From positions 58,404-122,403 of the forward strand of contig NZ_PIOD01000004.1 of assembly GCF_003369565.1 (NCBI RefSeq): 64,000 bases of DNA, read 5' to 3'. Numbering within the stretch: the first letter of the stretch is position 1; every line of letters starts with the position of its first letter. This DNA comes from Oceanobacillus chungangensis. GTDB lineage: Bacteria; Bacillota; Bacilli; Bacillales; Amphibacillaceae. Below the pieces are notes generated by a model. It was given only the letters and a program-made list of their open reading frames with translations. It had not been told where the DNA came from and did not search any database. The position numbers and the translations under genes are program-made. This document shows, in pieces, positions 44,992 through 54,078 of this stretch.

Positions 44992-46434
44992 ATGACAGAA
45001 ACAATACCACATTGGTTAACGAAGCAGGCTGATATTAATCCGGATGGAGTCGCCGTTGAAATGGACAATGGCGATGTTCTCACCTTTAATGAGTTAAAAG
45101 CAAATAGTCAGCGTTTCGCTAGAAAACTAGCAAAAGCTGGAATTTCTAATGGAATGCATGTTGGGATATTATCGACTAATAATCTTAGGATGATTACAGT
45201 GATTCATGCTCTTAGTTATTTAGAGGCAGTTGGCGTTTTATTAAACACTCGTTTAACGACAAAGGAAGTCAATTATCAGCTCCAGGATGCAGAAGTAACC
45301 CATCTCTTGACTGCTAGTCAGCTTAATGAGGAAGAACAGGCAGCTTTCAATGTAAGAGAAGTTCTTTCCTTCTCAGAAGTTGAAGCATACGAGGAAAAGG
45401 ATGTAGAGGTTATTTCGGAGTTGGATTTAAATGCAACGTTTACAATTATTTATACATCTGGAACGACTGGTTTTCCGAAAGGTGTGATGCATACTTACGG
45501 TAATCATTGGTGGAGTGCAATCGGTTCTGCGCTTAATTTAGGCCTGGATAAACAGGATAAATGGTTAATTCCTCTGCCACTGTTTCATGTGAGCGGGTTA
45601 TCTACTTTAATAAAAAGTGTGATTTATGGTATGCCGATTTATTTACTAGAAAAATTTGATGAGAAAATCGTCCATGAAGCAATTATGACGAAAGGAATAT
45701 CAATTGTCTCTGTTGTTACTGTCATGGTGCAGCGTTTAATGAATTTATTAGGTGAAAACAGCTATCCAAAAACATTAAGATGCATGCTATTAGGCGGTGG
45801 ACCAGCTCCGAAACCTTTATTGGAAAAAGCAAAGGACAGACAAGTTCCAGTATTCCAGTCGTATGGAATGACAGAAACAGCGTCACAAATTGTAACGCTG
45901 AGTCCAAAGGATGCACTAGAAAAGGTTGGCTCTGCAGGGAAAGCTCTATTTCCAGCACAATTGAAAATAGTTGAGCCGGACGAAATGAATGTTGGTGAAA
46001 TTCAAGTAAAAGGTCCGATGGTAACGAAGGGGTACTATAATCACAAATCTGCAAATGAAACGTCGATTAAAGACGGTTGGCTGGCAACGGGAGATTTAGG
46101 GTATTTGGATGATGAAGGGTTCTTATATGTCGTTGATCGCAGAAAAGACTTAATTATTTCTGGTGGTGAGAATATTTACCCATCGGAAATCGAAAGTGTT
46201 TTGTCAGCGATGGAGCAGGTCAAGGAAGTAGGAGTGACAGGGAAAGAGGATGTGCGCTGGGGAACGGTACCTGTTGCTTTCATTGTGAAGAGTCGAGAAG
46301 TATCAATTGAAGAAATACTAGCTTTTGCTGAAAAACATTTGGCGAAATATAAGCTGCCAAAGGAAATTCATTTCGTAGATGCATTGCCGAGAAATGCAGC
46401 AAATAAGCTAGTTCGTAATAAATTACGGAACTAA
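44992..46434 (+). CDS. menE: O-succinylbenzoate-CoA ligase MenE
   Basis: 480-residue acyl-adenylate-forming enzyme that activates o-succinylbenzoate with ATP and CoA. P-loop YTSGTTGFPKGVMHTYGNHWWS; A5 motif FQSYGMTETASQ; hinge DLGYLDDEGFLYVVDRRKDLIISGGENIYPSEIE (A7/A8); A10 lysine in LPRNAANKLVRNKL. IPLPLFHVSGLSTL is typical for MenE. Start at ATG 44992 with AAAGGA upstream; the ATG at 44974 has no site. In B. subtilis menC follows; here a gene remnant follows instead. Confidence 0.93.
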   Translation: MTETIPHWLTKQADINPDGVAVEMDNGDVLTFNELKANSQRFARKLAKAGISNGMHVGILSTNNLRMITVIHALSYLEAVGVLLNTRLTTKEVNYQLQDAEVTHLLTASQLNEEEQAAFNVREVLSFSEVEAYEEKDVEVISELDLNATFTIIYTSGTTGFPKGVMHTYGNHWWSAIGSALNLGLDKQDKWLIPLPLFHVSGLSTLIKSVIYGMPIYLLEKFDEKIVHEAIMTKGISIVSVVTVMVQRLMNLLGENSYPKTLRCMLLGGGPAPKPLLEKAKDRQVPVFQSYGMTETASQIVTLSPKDALEKVGSAGKALFPAQLKIVEPDEMNVGEIQVKGPMVTKGYYNHKSANETSIKDGWLATGDLGYLDDEGFLYVVDRRKDLIISGGENIYPSEIESVLSAMEQVKEVGVTGKEDVRWGTVPVAFIVKSREVSIEEILAFAEKHLAKYKLPKEIHFVDALPRNAANKLVRNKLRN

Positions 46435-46522
46435 AGAATTTTCCTCCAAATCACATTTCATGGTTTTAAAAAAAACATGGAAGGTATATAGAAGGATATA
46501 TCACGAAGAGGAGGGAAATTGG

Positions 46523-46640
46523 ATGAATAATATGTTTGATCAATATTTTTCGGTAAGCTTCATGGATGGTTTACAAAATCTTGTAATTGCAATTCTCGTA
46601 TTACTTATTGGTTGGATCATTGCAAAAATAATAGGCTCTT
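46523..46640 (+). pseudogene. 5' remnant of a membrane (mechanosensitive/TM-helix repeat type) gene
   Basis: A good start (ATG 46523 behind GAGGAGGG) leads into MNNMFDQYFSVSFMDGLQNLVIAILVLLIGWIIAKIIG, which reads as the first helix of a mechanosensitive-channel or conserved-TM-helix protein. After about residue 38 the sequence loses that character exactly where an R3 repeat on the other strand begins (46640). The remaining 150 or more residues of such proteins are not found. The frame runs on to 46777 through repeat DNA. Confidence 0.6.
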
Positions 46641-46733
46641 CCCCGCAGGGAAAGAAAAGCTTCGGCAGCATTTCATCGCAATCAGGCAAATCGAACTTTA
46701 TTTTCAAGGAGTCTTCGTGTATTTCTTCCGCTA
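46640..46733 (-). repeat. R3 dispersed element, copy b
   Basis: The reverse complement at 46732-46708 reads AGCGGAAGAAATACACGAAG..., the same as 11223-11242, and the left part carries CCCTGCGGGG. It truncates the membrane gene downstream of menE. Confidence 0.6.
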
Positions 46734-46740
46734 GGTTTAT

Positions 46741-46906
46741 ACGAAAACTCACGATATTGAAGCGACAAATGTACTGATTATCGTCAAGGCTCTAAAGTAT
46801 ACGACTGTCTGAGCGAAAATCAACTATGCGCATAGTTAGCAGTTAATTTAAACTTATCAGTAACATTTATTCTCTATGTACAACAATCATAATATAGGAG
46901 TTATCA
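46741..46906. other. Intergenic region, no gene seen
   Basis: No supported frame. Probably debris of the truncated gene and its downstream region. Confidence 0.4.
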
Positions 46907-46947
46907 AGCAGGATACACGCTAGCTTTAGCGGATGTCCTGCTTTTTT
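46907..46947 (+). terminator. Terminator-like hairpin
   Basis: AAGCAGGATACACGCTA pairs with TAGCGGATGTCCTGCTT (one mismatch) and is followed by TTTTTT. There is no intact gene just upstream, so it may be left over from the truncated gene. Confidence 0.65.
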
Positions 46948-47043
46948 GTAGGTAAGAATATTTGCGGCGATACTGGCACTTCCGCTTATGTTCCAAGTAT
47001 ACTTTCCGTTCTTGTTGCCAAAATTAAGAACAGGAGGTGTGGT

Positions 47044-47364
47044 ATGGAAAAGAATACGTATTTTATTAATATAGGTACTGGTGAAATTTCACAAATAAAA
47101 AACGAAAACAATTTTGCGTTAATAATACAAGCGACAGCAGAGGAGGTGAATCAGCTAAGGAGGAAAATGGATGACATGCATGATTCAAGCTTTGATTCAT
47201 TTATTCGGGCGCAAATTCCATTTCTAGAGTATCATCACGACCAAGCAAACGAACAATACGATAAAAATCTTACAGAAGCGTATCAACTCATTCATCAATT
47301 AGGTAATTCACAAACAAAGGCACATATTGAAAGCATGGGGATTTTTCTAGAAAATCAGGAATAA
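47044..47364 (+). CDS. Conserved hypothetical protein, 106 residues
   Basis: Cytoplasmic, acidic protein beginning MEKNTYFINIGTGEISQIK and rich in helix (QATAEEVNQLRRKMDDMHDSSFDSFIRAQIPFLEYHHDQANEQYDKNLTEAY), ending GNSQTKAHIESMGIFLENQE. The pattern resembles a family of short Bacillaceae proteins of unknown role; I cannot name it. The start at ATG 47044 is behind ACAGGAGGTG; the frame is open further upstream without a site. No partner gene is evident. Confidence 0.7.
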   Translation: MEKNTYFINIGTGEISQIKNENNFALIIQATAEEVNQLRRKMDDMHDSSFDSFIRAQIPFLEYHHDQANEQYDKNLTEAYQLIHQLGNSQTKAHIESMGIFLENQE

Positions 47365-47469
47365 AGTTCAACTGCAGTTTTTGTCGATATTTTGTGTTTA
47401 ATCTTTATAGAAATAAGGAATAGTCTACCATAGTATTAAGCTAGTACGTACCTTAAAGGGGATGTTAGA

Positions 47470-48156
47470 ATGAAGCATAAATTAAAAAGAAACAGCAAAT
47501 GGATACTTTGTGTTTTAAGTGTAGGCGTAATTCTGTTACTATTAGTCGTAAGCAATCATAATACTTTACCTGTTCAAGCAAAGAATCATCAGCAAATCAT
47601 TTCGACATTAGGTAGTGTGGGGAAAGCACAGCAAAATAACTCAATAATAAATAGCATGGAAATAGAGCAAGCAGTTGCTTCTTCAACAAGAGAAAATCTG
47701 GTAACGGAGCAGAAACAGTCTGATTCAGCAAAGGATAATGTGGGAATGGAACAACAAGATACGATTCCAGAACTTACACATCAAAATATTGTTGAACTAA
47801 CGGATCGCTTTATGAATACATTAGTACAACCGATAGATGATAATTATCGAGTACTAAATTATGCGACAATAGATGAATTAATGGATGTTTTTTCGGTGTT
47901 CATAGATCGAGAAGTTGTTGCTGAGTATGTAAATTTTTATTTCCATGAAGAAGCGGATGGAATTTATATTCTGCCAACAGAAACGCCACCATGGTTTGAA
48001 GAAAATAACGATTATAAAGTACAACAGGTAAGTGAAAATAAAGCAATGGTAAATCAATATAATGAATCAGAATTACATGGAAATTATACTGTTAGTATAG
48101 AATTCACGTATGATGGATCTGCTTGGAGGATAACGGGCATTGCACATCAGTATTAG
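47470..48156 (+). CDS. Secreted or membrane-anchored hypothetical protein
   Basis: 228-residue protein with an N-terminal hydrophobic segment (residues about 11-29, WILCVLSVGVILLLLVVS) after basic residues; an AKN site at about 38 could be a signal peptidase cut. Residues 40-105 are low-complexity, Gln/Asn/Ser-rich. The C-terminal domain (about 105-228) is folded, with LTHQNIVELTDRFMNTLVQPID and an ending EFTYDGSAWRITGIAHQY that looks like an NTF2/SnoaL or DUF4878-type strand pair. Function unknown. ATG 47470 follows AAGGGGATGTTAG. Confidence 0.65.
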   Translation: MKHKLKRNSKWILCVLSVGVILLLLVVSNHNTLPVQAKNHQQIISTLGSVGKAQQNNSIINSMEIEQAVASSTRENLVTEQKQSDSAKDNVGMEQQDTIPELTHQNIVELTDRFMNTLVQPIDDNYRVLNYATIDELMDVFSVFIDREVVAEYVNFYFHEEADGIYILPTETPPWFEENNDYKVQQVSENKAMVNQYNESELHGNYTVSIEFTYDGSAWRITGIAHQY

Positions 48157-48226
48157 GTTCAAAATAGGGGGAATCCCTAGTGAATAAAGTTTCACTTGAT
48201 TTAATAGAGAAAAGGGTAGTTGATAA

Positions 48227-48712
48227 TTGAAAAAATTTAGGGATTATTACAACAATGAGGTGAAGCTTTCCTTTGATGATCATCCTTTCTCCAAAGAGCC
48301 GAAACATGTATGGGTGATTTGCAAGCATCGAGGAAATTGGCTATTAACTAAGCATAGTGAGCGGGGGTTAGAATTCCCTGGGGGGAAAGTTGAAATCGGT
48401 GAAACTGCAGAGCAAGCAGCAATTCGTGAAGTAAAGGAAGAAACTGGAGGAACGGTAGAGAGTATTGTATATATTGGTCAATACATTGTATACGGGAAAA
48501 GTGATACCGTAATAAAGAATGTTTACTGTGCGAATGTTAATCAGTTGTTAAATCAGGAAACCTATTTTGAAACAGACGGGCCGCAGCTGCTTAAATCGAT
48601 ACCCGAAAATGTAAGGTATAATGATCGGTACAGCTTTGTGATGAAAGATGGAGTATTAGAATATTGCATGGAGTATATTCAGAATGAGAGTATTTCTTTA
48701 CGTCCAGTTTAA
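48227..48712 (+). CDS. ytkD: Nudix hydrolase YtkD
   Basis: 161-residue Nudix enzyme. The Nudix box GGKVEIGETAEQAAIREVKEETGG is complete (GX5EX7REVXEETGG), with the metal-binding REVKEE. RDYYNNEVKLSFDDHPFSKEPKHVWVI is the characteristic YtkD N-terminus. B. subtilis YtkD acts on oxidised guanine nucleotides and on RNA 5' triphosphates, so it belongs to nucleotide sanitation or RNA turnover. The start is TTG at 48227 with a weak AAAGGG site. It is convergent to the ytlACD operon, as in B. subtilis. Confidence 0.88.
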   Translation: MKKFRDYYNNEVKLSFDDHPFSKEPKHVWVICKHRGNWLLTKHSERGLEFPGGKVEIGETAEQAAIREVKEETGGTVESIVYIGQYIVYGKSDTVIKNVYCANVNQLLNQETYFETDGPQLLKSIPENVRYNDRYSFVMKDGVLEYCMEYIQNESISLRPV

Positions 48713-48734
48713 AGGCATGTAATGTAGAAAATGT

Positions 48735-48768
48735 AACGCTTGGAGAGAAATTTTCCAAGCGTTTTTAC
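48735..48768. terminator. Terminator between ytkD and ytlD
   Basis: Stem AACGCTTGGA / TCCAAGCGTT with TTTT. Lies between convergent genes. Confidence 0.8.
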
Positions 48769-48804
48769 TTGGCCAGTTTTTTTACGACTCGTTAACGATT
48801 CTAA

Positions 48805-49611
48805 TTAGGTCGTATGTTTGATCAACCAGGTTTCAATCCTCTCCACAATCTTATACATGATTGCAGCGAGAATCGCGATGATAACAAGGCTTGCCATTAC
48901 GAGTGTAAAATCAAATACTTGGAATCCGTAAATGATTAAATAGCCGAGACCTTCCTTTGATACAAGGTATTCCCCAACGATTACACCAACCCAAGATAAT
49001 CCTACGTTTACTTTAAGTGTAGAAATCATTGCAGGCAGTGCTGCTGGAAAAATCGCTTCTTTAAAAATTTGTGATTTCGATGCGCCGAAGCTTCTCAATA
49101 CTTTCTCGTAGTTTGGATCCACTTCATTAAAAGCAGAATAAACGACAAGTGTTGTAACGATAACAGAAATAATAAATCCCATCGCAATGATAGAGAAATA
49201 TCCAGGTCCAAATGCAACGATTAGGATGGGACCGAGTGCTACTTTTGGCATCGCATTAAAAACGACGAGATAGGGATCCATGACTTTGGAAAATCGAGCC
49301 GATGTCCAAAGCATGATGGCAATTAAAATTCCACCAATGGTTCCAATGATAAAGCCTAAAATCGTTTCAAACAGAGTGATCGAAACGTGGCTGAAAATTG
49401 AGCCGTTTGCAAATCTTGTAATGAGCAAATCGATTACCTTGGTAGGGGAACTGAATAATAATGGGTCAATCCAATAAAATCTGCTCGCAATCTCCCAAAG
49501 TGCGATAAAAAAGATTAGGATAGCAAGCTGCCAAGTTAATACGACCTTTTTTTCCTTTTTTAATTGTCTGTTATAGTCTTCAAATAAGTGTTGATCTGTT
49601 TTTTGCTTCAT
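48805..49611 (-). CDS. ytlD: ABC transporter permease, SsuC/TauC type (YtlD)
   Basis: 268-residue inner-membrane subunit with about six helices; the permease signature with EAA loop is [34 protein letters not shown]. Start at ATG 49611, 5 nt after the stop of the ATPase gene, with GGTGGTG upstream; the frame open to 49665 overlaps ytlC and is not used. It is the third gene of an operon ytlA-ytlC-ytlD that imports an unknown sulfonate-, nitrate- or thiamine-precursor-like solute. Confidence 0.88.
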   Translation of the reverse strand: MKQKTDQHLFEDYNRQLKKEKKVVLTWQLAILIFFIALWEIASRFYWIDPLLFSSPTKVIDLLITRFANGSIFSHVSITLFETILGFIIGTIGGILIAIMLWTSARFSKVMDPYLVVFNAMPKVALGPILIVAFGPGYFSIIAMGFIISVIVTTLVVYSAFNEVDPNYEKVLRSFGASKSQIFKEAIFPAALPAMISTLKVNVGLSWVGVIVGEYLVSKEGLGYLIIYGFQVFDFTLVMASLVIIAILAAIMYKIVERIETWLIKHTT

Positions 49612-49616
49612 ATCTT

Positions 49617-50402
49617 TTAGAACACCACCTTGCTTGCTGATTCTTTCTTGTCTAATTCTTCCCAAATTTTATCGAAAAGCAGCTGATATTTTTGATGCTT
49701 CCGAACGAGTATTGGTGTTTCATTTCGTAATTCAATTGGTACTTCAAATACTTTAGCAATGGAACCGGGATTAGCGTTCATGATAAATACACGGTCACTC
49801 ATTGCAATTGCCTCACCGATATCATGGGTTACGAGAATGGCGGTTTTGTGATAAGTCTTGAATAATTTTGCAACTAAGTTTTCGAGTTTTAATTTCGTTT
49901 GATAATCAAGTGCTGAAAATGGTTCATCTAGTAATAAGAGTTTTGGGTTATTAATTAAAGTCCGAACTAATGCAACACGTTGTCTCATTCCACCGGATAA
50001 CGCGCTCGGATACTTTTCCGCAACATTAGGGAGACCGACGACATCTAATAGCTCTAATGCTCGCGAACGGGTTTCCTCTGTAAATTGGTTCTGAATCCTC
50101 GGTCCTAATAAAACATTATCAATAATTGTTTTCCAAGGAAACAGATAGTCTTGCTGCAGCATATAACCAATCGATAAATCAGTATTGCTGATTAATTTCT
50201 GCTGGAGAAATACATCCCCAGCAGTTTGTTTCATTATTCCAGCGATGATGGACAATATTGTTGATTTGCCACAACCACTTGGTCCAAGTAAGGAAATAAA
50301 TTCACCTTCCTTTACCGACAATGAAATATTATCCAATGCTTTTGTAAAGCCATTTTTCGAAAAATAGTGATGGGAAACATGATCCAAGGTTAGAAATGAC
50401 AC
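49617..50402 (-). CDS. ytlC: ABC transporter ATP-binding protein, SsuB/TauB type (YtlC)
   Basis: 261-residue ATPase. Walker [14 protein letters not shown], signature [16 protein letters not shown], Walker [14 protein letters not shown] and the H-loop [17 protein letters not shown] are all present. The start codon is GTG at 50402 behind AAGGAGGACATAAT; the overlapping ATG is in another frame and stops at once. It powers uptake with YtlD and YtlA. Confidence 0.9.
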   Translation of the reverse strand: MSFLTLDHVSHHYFSKNGFTKALDNISLSVKEGEFISLLGPSGCGKSTILSIIAGIMKQTAGDVFLQQKLISNTDLSIGYMLQQDYLFPWKTIIDNVLLGPRIQNQFTEETRSRALELLDVVGLPNVAEKYPSALSGGMRQRVALVRTLINNPKLLLLDEPFSALDYQTKLKLENLVAKLFKTYHKTAILVTHDIGEAIAMSDRVFIMNANPGSIAKVFEVPIELRNETPILVRKHQKYQLLFDKIWEELDKKESASKVVF

Positions 50403-50414
50403 ATTATGTCCTCC

Positions 50415-51404
50415 TTAGTTACCAATAACATCTTCTGCAAACTCTGTATTAACCAAATCTTCATATGGCACATCTGCTGGAAGCTCGCCAGCTTCATCCA
50501 TTATGTCTTTTAAGTTATCCCATTCTGCTTCGTCTAAAATTGGATCTGTTGCAAAAGAGTCTTGATTTTTATAACGTTCAATGGATGTAGTCAATATTTC
50601 TAGGGCGGTATCTTCAAAATAAGGTTCGATTACTTTTGCGATTTCCTCCGCTTTATTTTCTGCAACCCATTGCTGTGCCTTGTAGATTGCTCTTGTAAAT
50701 TTTGTAATTGTTTCAGGATTCTCATCTAGGAAGCTCTGTTTTGCCATAAAAACGGTGTATGGTACGGTACCAGATTCTTCACCGAATGATGCAACAATAT
50801 GGCCTTGACCTTCTTTCTCAAACACACTAGCTGTTGGCTCAAATAATTGAACATATTCATAATCACCAGAAGCAAATGCACCAGGAATATTTGCAAAATC
50901 AATGTTTTGCGTTAATTCCAAATCTGTATGTGGATTAATACCATGTTGTTTCAGAACGTACTCACCAACCATTTGTGGCATTCCACCAACCCGTTGACCT
51001 AAAAAGTTGCTTCCCGCAACATTTTCCCAAGTAAAATTAGGATCTGGATCTTTCGCAACTAAAAATGTTCCATCTGTTTGTGTTAATTGTGCGAAATTAA
51101 TTGCGTAGTCTTTAGAATCCTGTGCATAAACATAGATGGAGGTCTCAGAGCCAACTAGTGCAATATCGGCCCCGTCAGAAAGTAAAGTAGTCATCGTTGT
51201 ATCTCCACCCCAAGTTGTTTGCAGTTCCACTTCAAGTCCTTCTTCCTCAAAAAAGCCTTTCTCAAGTGCTACATATTGTGGTGCATAAAAGAGGGATCTT
51301 GTAACCTCTGCTAAGCTGATTTTTGTAACTTCTGATGTATTACAAGCGGATAGCATTAATAGAAATAGGGAAGCAAATAAAATTAATATCGTCATTTTTC
51401 TCAT
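50415..51404 (-). CDS. ytlA: ABC transporter substrate-binding lipoprotein, NMT1/SsuA type (YtlA)
   Basis: 329-residue lipoprotein. Signal peptide with lipobox LSAC (about Cys 20), then a periplasmic-binding-protein type II domain of the NMT1/THI5/SsuA family: SLFYAPQYVALEKGFFEEEGLEVEL and GADIALVGSETSIYVYAQ are typical. Ligands of this family include aliphatic sulfonates, taurine, nitrate and pyrimidine precursors of thiamine; no riboswitch or thi-box is seen upstream, so the ligand stays open. The ATG at 51404 has AAAGGG upstream. First gene of the ytlACD operon. Confidence 0.88.
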   Translation of the reverse strand: MRKMTILILFASLFLLMLSACNTSEVTKISLAEVTRSLFYAPQYVALEKGFFEEEGLEVELQTTWGGDTTMTTLLSDGADIALVGSETSIYVYAQDSKDYAINFAQLTQTDGTFLVAKDPDPNFTWENVAGSNFLGQRVGGMPQMVGEYVLKQHGINPHTDLELTQNIDFANIPGAFASGDYEYVQLFEPTASVFEKEGQGHIVASFGEESGTVPYTVFMAKQSFLDENPETITKFTRAIYKAQQWVAENKAEEIAKVIEPYFEDTALEILTTSIERYKNQDSFATDPILDEAEWDNLKDIMDEAGELPADVPYEDLVNTEFAEDVIGN

Positions 51405-51588
51405 CGTACTCGACCCTTTCAAAATAAGTAATGTTTGCAGGTAGGAAAGATTTAGAGCTTTCTCGCCGCTATAGTAACAGTGGGATTTCTAAAGACAGTT
51501 TATGCGATAGTGAAAAAATGTGTGAATGCCTATATGGGGATTGAAAATCTTTTAATGGAAGGGGAATCATTTTAATTCATAAAAAGAA

Positions 51589-51612
51589 CCGACTTCCATT
51601 AAGAAGTCGGCA
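51589..51612 (-). terminator. Terminator after pckA
   Basis: Stem CCGACTTC / GAAGTCGG with T run on the - strand, about 95 nt beyond the pckA stop. Confidence 0.7.
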
Positions 51613-51705
51613 ATTAGGATGAATCTAAACAAATTTTTGGATAGACAAGCTATCCTTACTTTCACTCATATAAGAAATCCTTTTGGGATGAGGAAACGAA
51701 TTAAA

Positions 51706-53289
51706 TTAACCTTTGTAAAGTGGACCTGCTTGCTTAATACTCTCCCCAGCTTCGGTAAACTTCTCGAAATTATAATGAAATTTCATCGCTAAGGATTTGG
51801 CGGCAATCCCATATGCAACTTTATCTTGCCATGTATATCTTGGAATTAGAACACTGTCTGGTACACCAGGAATAGACGAAGGTATCTGCAAACCAAAGAT
51901 CTCATCGACTGTTGTCTCTACTGTATTTAGCTCTCCTTCTAAGGCAGAATGGATCATTGCTCGAGTATAGGAAAGCTTTATGCGTTCACCTACACCATAA
52001 GGCCCGCCAGTCCAGCCGGTATTCACAAGGAATACATTCGCATTATATAAATCAATTTTTCCCCCAAGCATTTCTGCATATCTCGCTGGTGCTAATGGAA
52101 GAAATGGAGAACCAAAGCAGGCAGAGAATGTTGCTTGTGGTTCTGTAACACCTCGTTCCGTGCCAGCTAATTTACTCGTATAACCACTCAAGAAATGATA
52201 CATTGCCTGTTCCTTCGTTAGTCTACTAATTGGTGGCAAAGTTCCAGAAGCATCGGCAGTAAGGAAAATAATCGTGTTTGGATGACCTGCGACACTTGGA
52301 GTCATGATATGATCAATATACTCTAGTGGATATGCTGCCCTAGTATTCTCCGTTAATAATGTATCGTCATAATCAGGAATTCTCGTATCATTTAAGATGA
52401 CATTTTCTAATACCGCACCGAACCGGATTGCATTGAAAATCTGTGGTTCTTTTTCCTGTGATAAATTGACGCACTTTGCATAGCAGCCACCTTCAATATT
52501 AAATACACCATCAGGTCCCCAGCCATGCTCATCATCACCAATAAGGCGACGATGCGGGTCAGCGGATAAAGTTGTTTTACCAGTGCCAGATAGGCCAAAG
52601 AATAAAGCAACATCACCTTCTGCGCCAACATTCGCTGAACAGTGCATAGAAAGTATATCCTGCTGTGGTAACAGGTAATTCATAATGGAAAAGATCGATT
52701 TCTTTATTTCTCCTGCATACTCCGTGCCCCCGATTAAGATAATTCGTTTCTTAAATGAAATCATAATAAATGTTTCTGAATTTGTTTTATCTACAATAGG
52801 ATCTGCTTTGAAATTCGGTGCAGATATGACCGTGAATTCTGAATGATGGGTTTTAAGCTCTGCATCTGAAGCTGTAATAAATAATTGGCGTGAGAATAAG
52901 TTGTGCCATGCATACTCATTAATTACTTGAATAGGTAATCGGTAATTAGCATCTGCACCAGCAAACCCTTGAAAAGAATATACCTCATCTTTTCCCTTTA
53001 AATAATCAACCATTTTACGATATAGGTTATCAAAGTAAACTTCTTCGATTGGTTGATTGACAGGTCCCCAATTAATAAATGTGTCACATACTTTATCCCT
53101 TACGATGAACTTGTCTTTTGGAGAGCGTCCTGTGTACTTTCCTGTTGTAGCACGTACAGCGCCAGTATTAGTTAAAGTACCTTCATTTCGTTCTAGGACC
53201 TTTTCAACTAATTGCGGTACAGATAAATTATGCTGTATGTTCTCATGAGAAATTAATTCTTTCACTAAAGACTTTTCCACAGTTTTCAT
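51706..53289 (-). CDS. pckA: Phosphoenolpyruvate carboxykinase (ATP)
   Basis: 527-residue cytoplasmic enzyme that converts oxaloacetate and ATP to PEP, ADP and CO2 in gluconeogenesis. Diagnostic blocks: substrate loop [17 protein letters not shown], kinase-1a P-loop [14 protein letters not shown], kinase-2 [10 protein letters not shown], and [37 protein letters not shown] contains the metal-binding region. Length matches B. subtilis PckA. ATG 53289 behind GCGGGAGA. It is divergent from metK with an S-box leader, as in Bacillus. Confidence 0.96.
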   Translation of the reverse strand: MKTVEKSLVKELISHENIQHNLSVPQLVEKVLERNEGTLTNTGAVRATTGKYTGRSPKDKFIVRDKVCDTFINWGPVNQPIEEVYFDNLYRKMVDYLKGKDEVYSFQGFAGADANYRLPIQVINEYAWHNLFSRQLFITASDAELKTHHSEFTVISAPNFKADPIVDKTNSETFIMISFKKRIILIGGTEYAGEIKKSIFSIMNYLLPQQDILSMHCSANVGAEGDVALFFGLSGTGKTTLSADPHRRLIGDDEHGWGPDGVFNIEGGCYAKCVNLSQEKEPQIFNAIRFGAVLENVILNDTRIPDYDDTLLTENTRAAYPLEYIDHIMTPSVAGHPNTIIFLTADASGTLPPISRLTKEQAMYHFLSGYTSKLAGTERGVTEPQATFSACFGSPFLPLAPARYAEMLGGKIDLYNANVFLVNTGWTGGPYGVGERIKLSYTRAMIHSALEGELNTVETTVDEIFGLQIPSSIPGVPDSVLIPRYTWQDKVAYGIAAKSLAMKFHYNFEKFTEAGESIKQAGPLYKG

Positions 53290-53764
53290 CTCGATTTCTC
53301 CCGCCTTTATTGTTATACGATAAATTCATTCATTATTTCTAACATTAATAAGCTTAATTTTTAATTAGTATAACACATTAATAATAATAGTCCATACCAA
53401 TAATCGATATTTTTAATATTTTATAGGATTTATTTTTAATGTTGAAAATTTTGGTATTCATGAGCTTAATTCTTTAAGGAGAGATGCAACATAATGAGTG
53501 ACTTCGATTTAGTTGGAAAGCAACATGGGAAATTGGTGAAAAGATAAAACTATAGGGGTAAATGTTAACCAATATATATGGAAATTATTTATTGAAGGCA
53601 TAAAGTGATTCTATACCTAGGTTTATATATCTTAAACAAATACAATAATTAGTTTGCCAGTTTTAAACATTCAATCATATGAAGTATCTTGCTCTTATGT
53701 TAGTACGCTAATTTTACTGTTGACATGAACCTATGGATTCGTTAATCTTATAAGGAACGGATAT
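53290..53764. other. pckA-metK intergenic region
   Basis: Holds the divergent pckA promoter region. A 17-codon frame (53494-53547: MSDFDLVGKQHGKLVKR) behind AAGGAGAG could be a leader peptide or a gene remnant. The sigma-A promoter of the metK leader is at 53720-53748: -35 TTGACA, 17 nt, -10 TAATCT. Confidence 0.5.
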
Positions 53765-53872
53765 CTCTTATTCAGAGCCGGCGGAGGGACAGACCCAATG
53801 AAGCCCAGCAACCATCACATCATGTGAAAAGGTGCTAACCTGATGCAAGGAAAACTCCTTGAACAATAAGAG
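53765..53872 (+). promoter_or_regulatory. SAM-I (S-box) riboswitch
   Basis: Canonical S-box: CTCTTATTCAGAGCCGGCGG, AGGGACAGACCC-AATGAAGCCC-AGCAACC, AAAGGTGCTAACC, GCAAGG and the closing GAACAATAAGAG that pairs with the 5' end. Controls metK by SAM-dependent premature termination. Confidence 0.95.
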
Positions 53873-53887
53873 TGAAAGGCCCGGTAA

Positions 53888-53920
53888 CCCTTTCCTCATT
53901 TATAGGAAGGGCTTTTTTAC
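53888..53920 (+). terminator. S-box terminator
   Basis: Stem CCCTTTCCT / AGGAAGGG followed by CTTTTTT, directly after the SAM aptamer and well before metK. Confidence 0.85.
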
Positions 53921-54078
53921 TTTAAAGAGTAAATATTTTATTTCTTATAGTAAGATGATAAGAAATTCTCCAGATGGGGATAAGGAATATTTTTTTACTT
54001 TCTCAGGTACGTTGAATAAAATTAATCATAACTTACTAAATAGAGATCCGTAACATCATATAAAGGGGAGTAAGCCTA

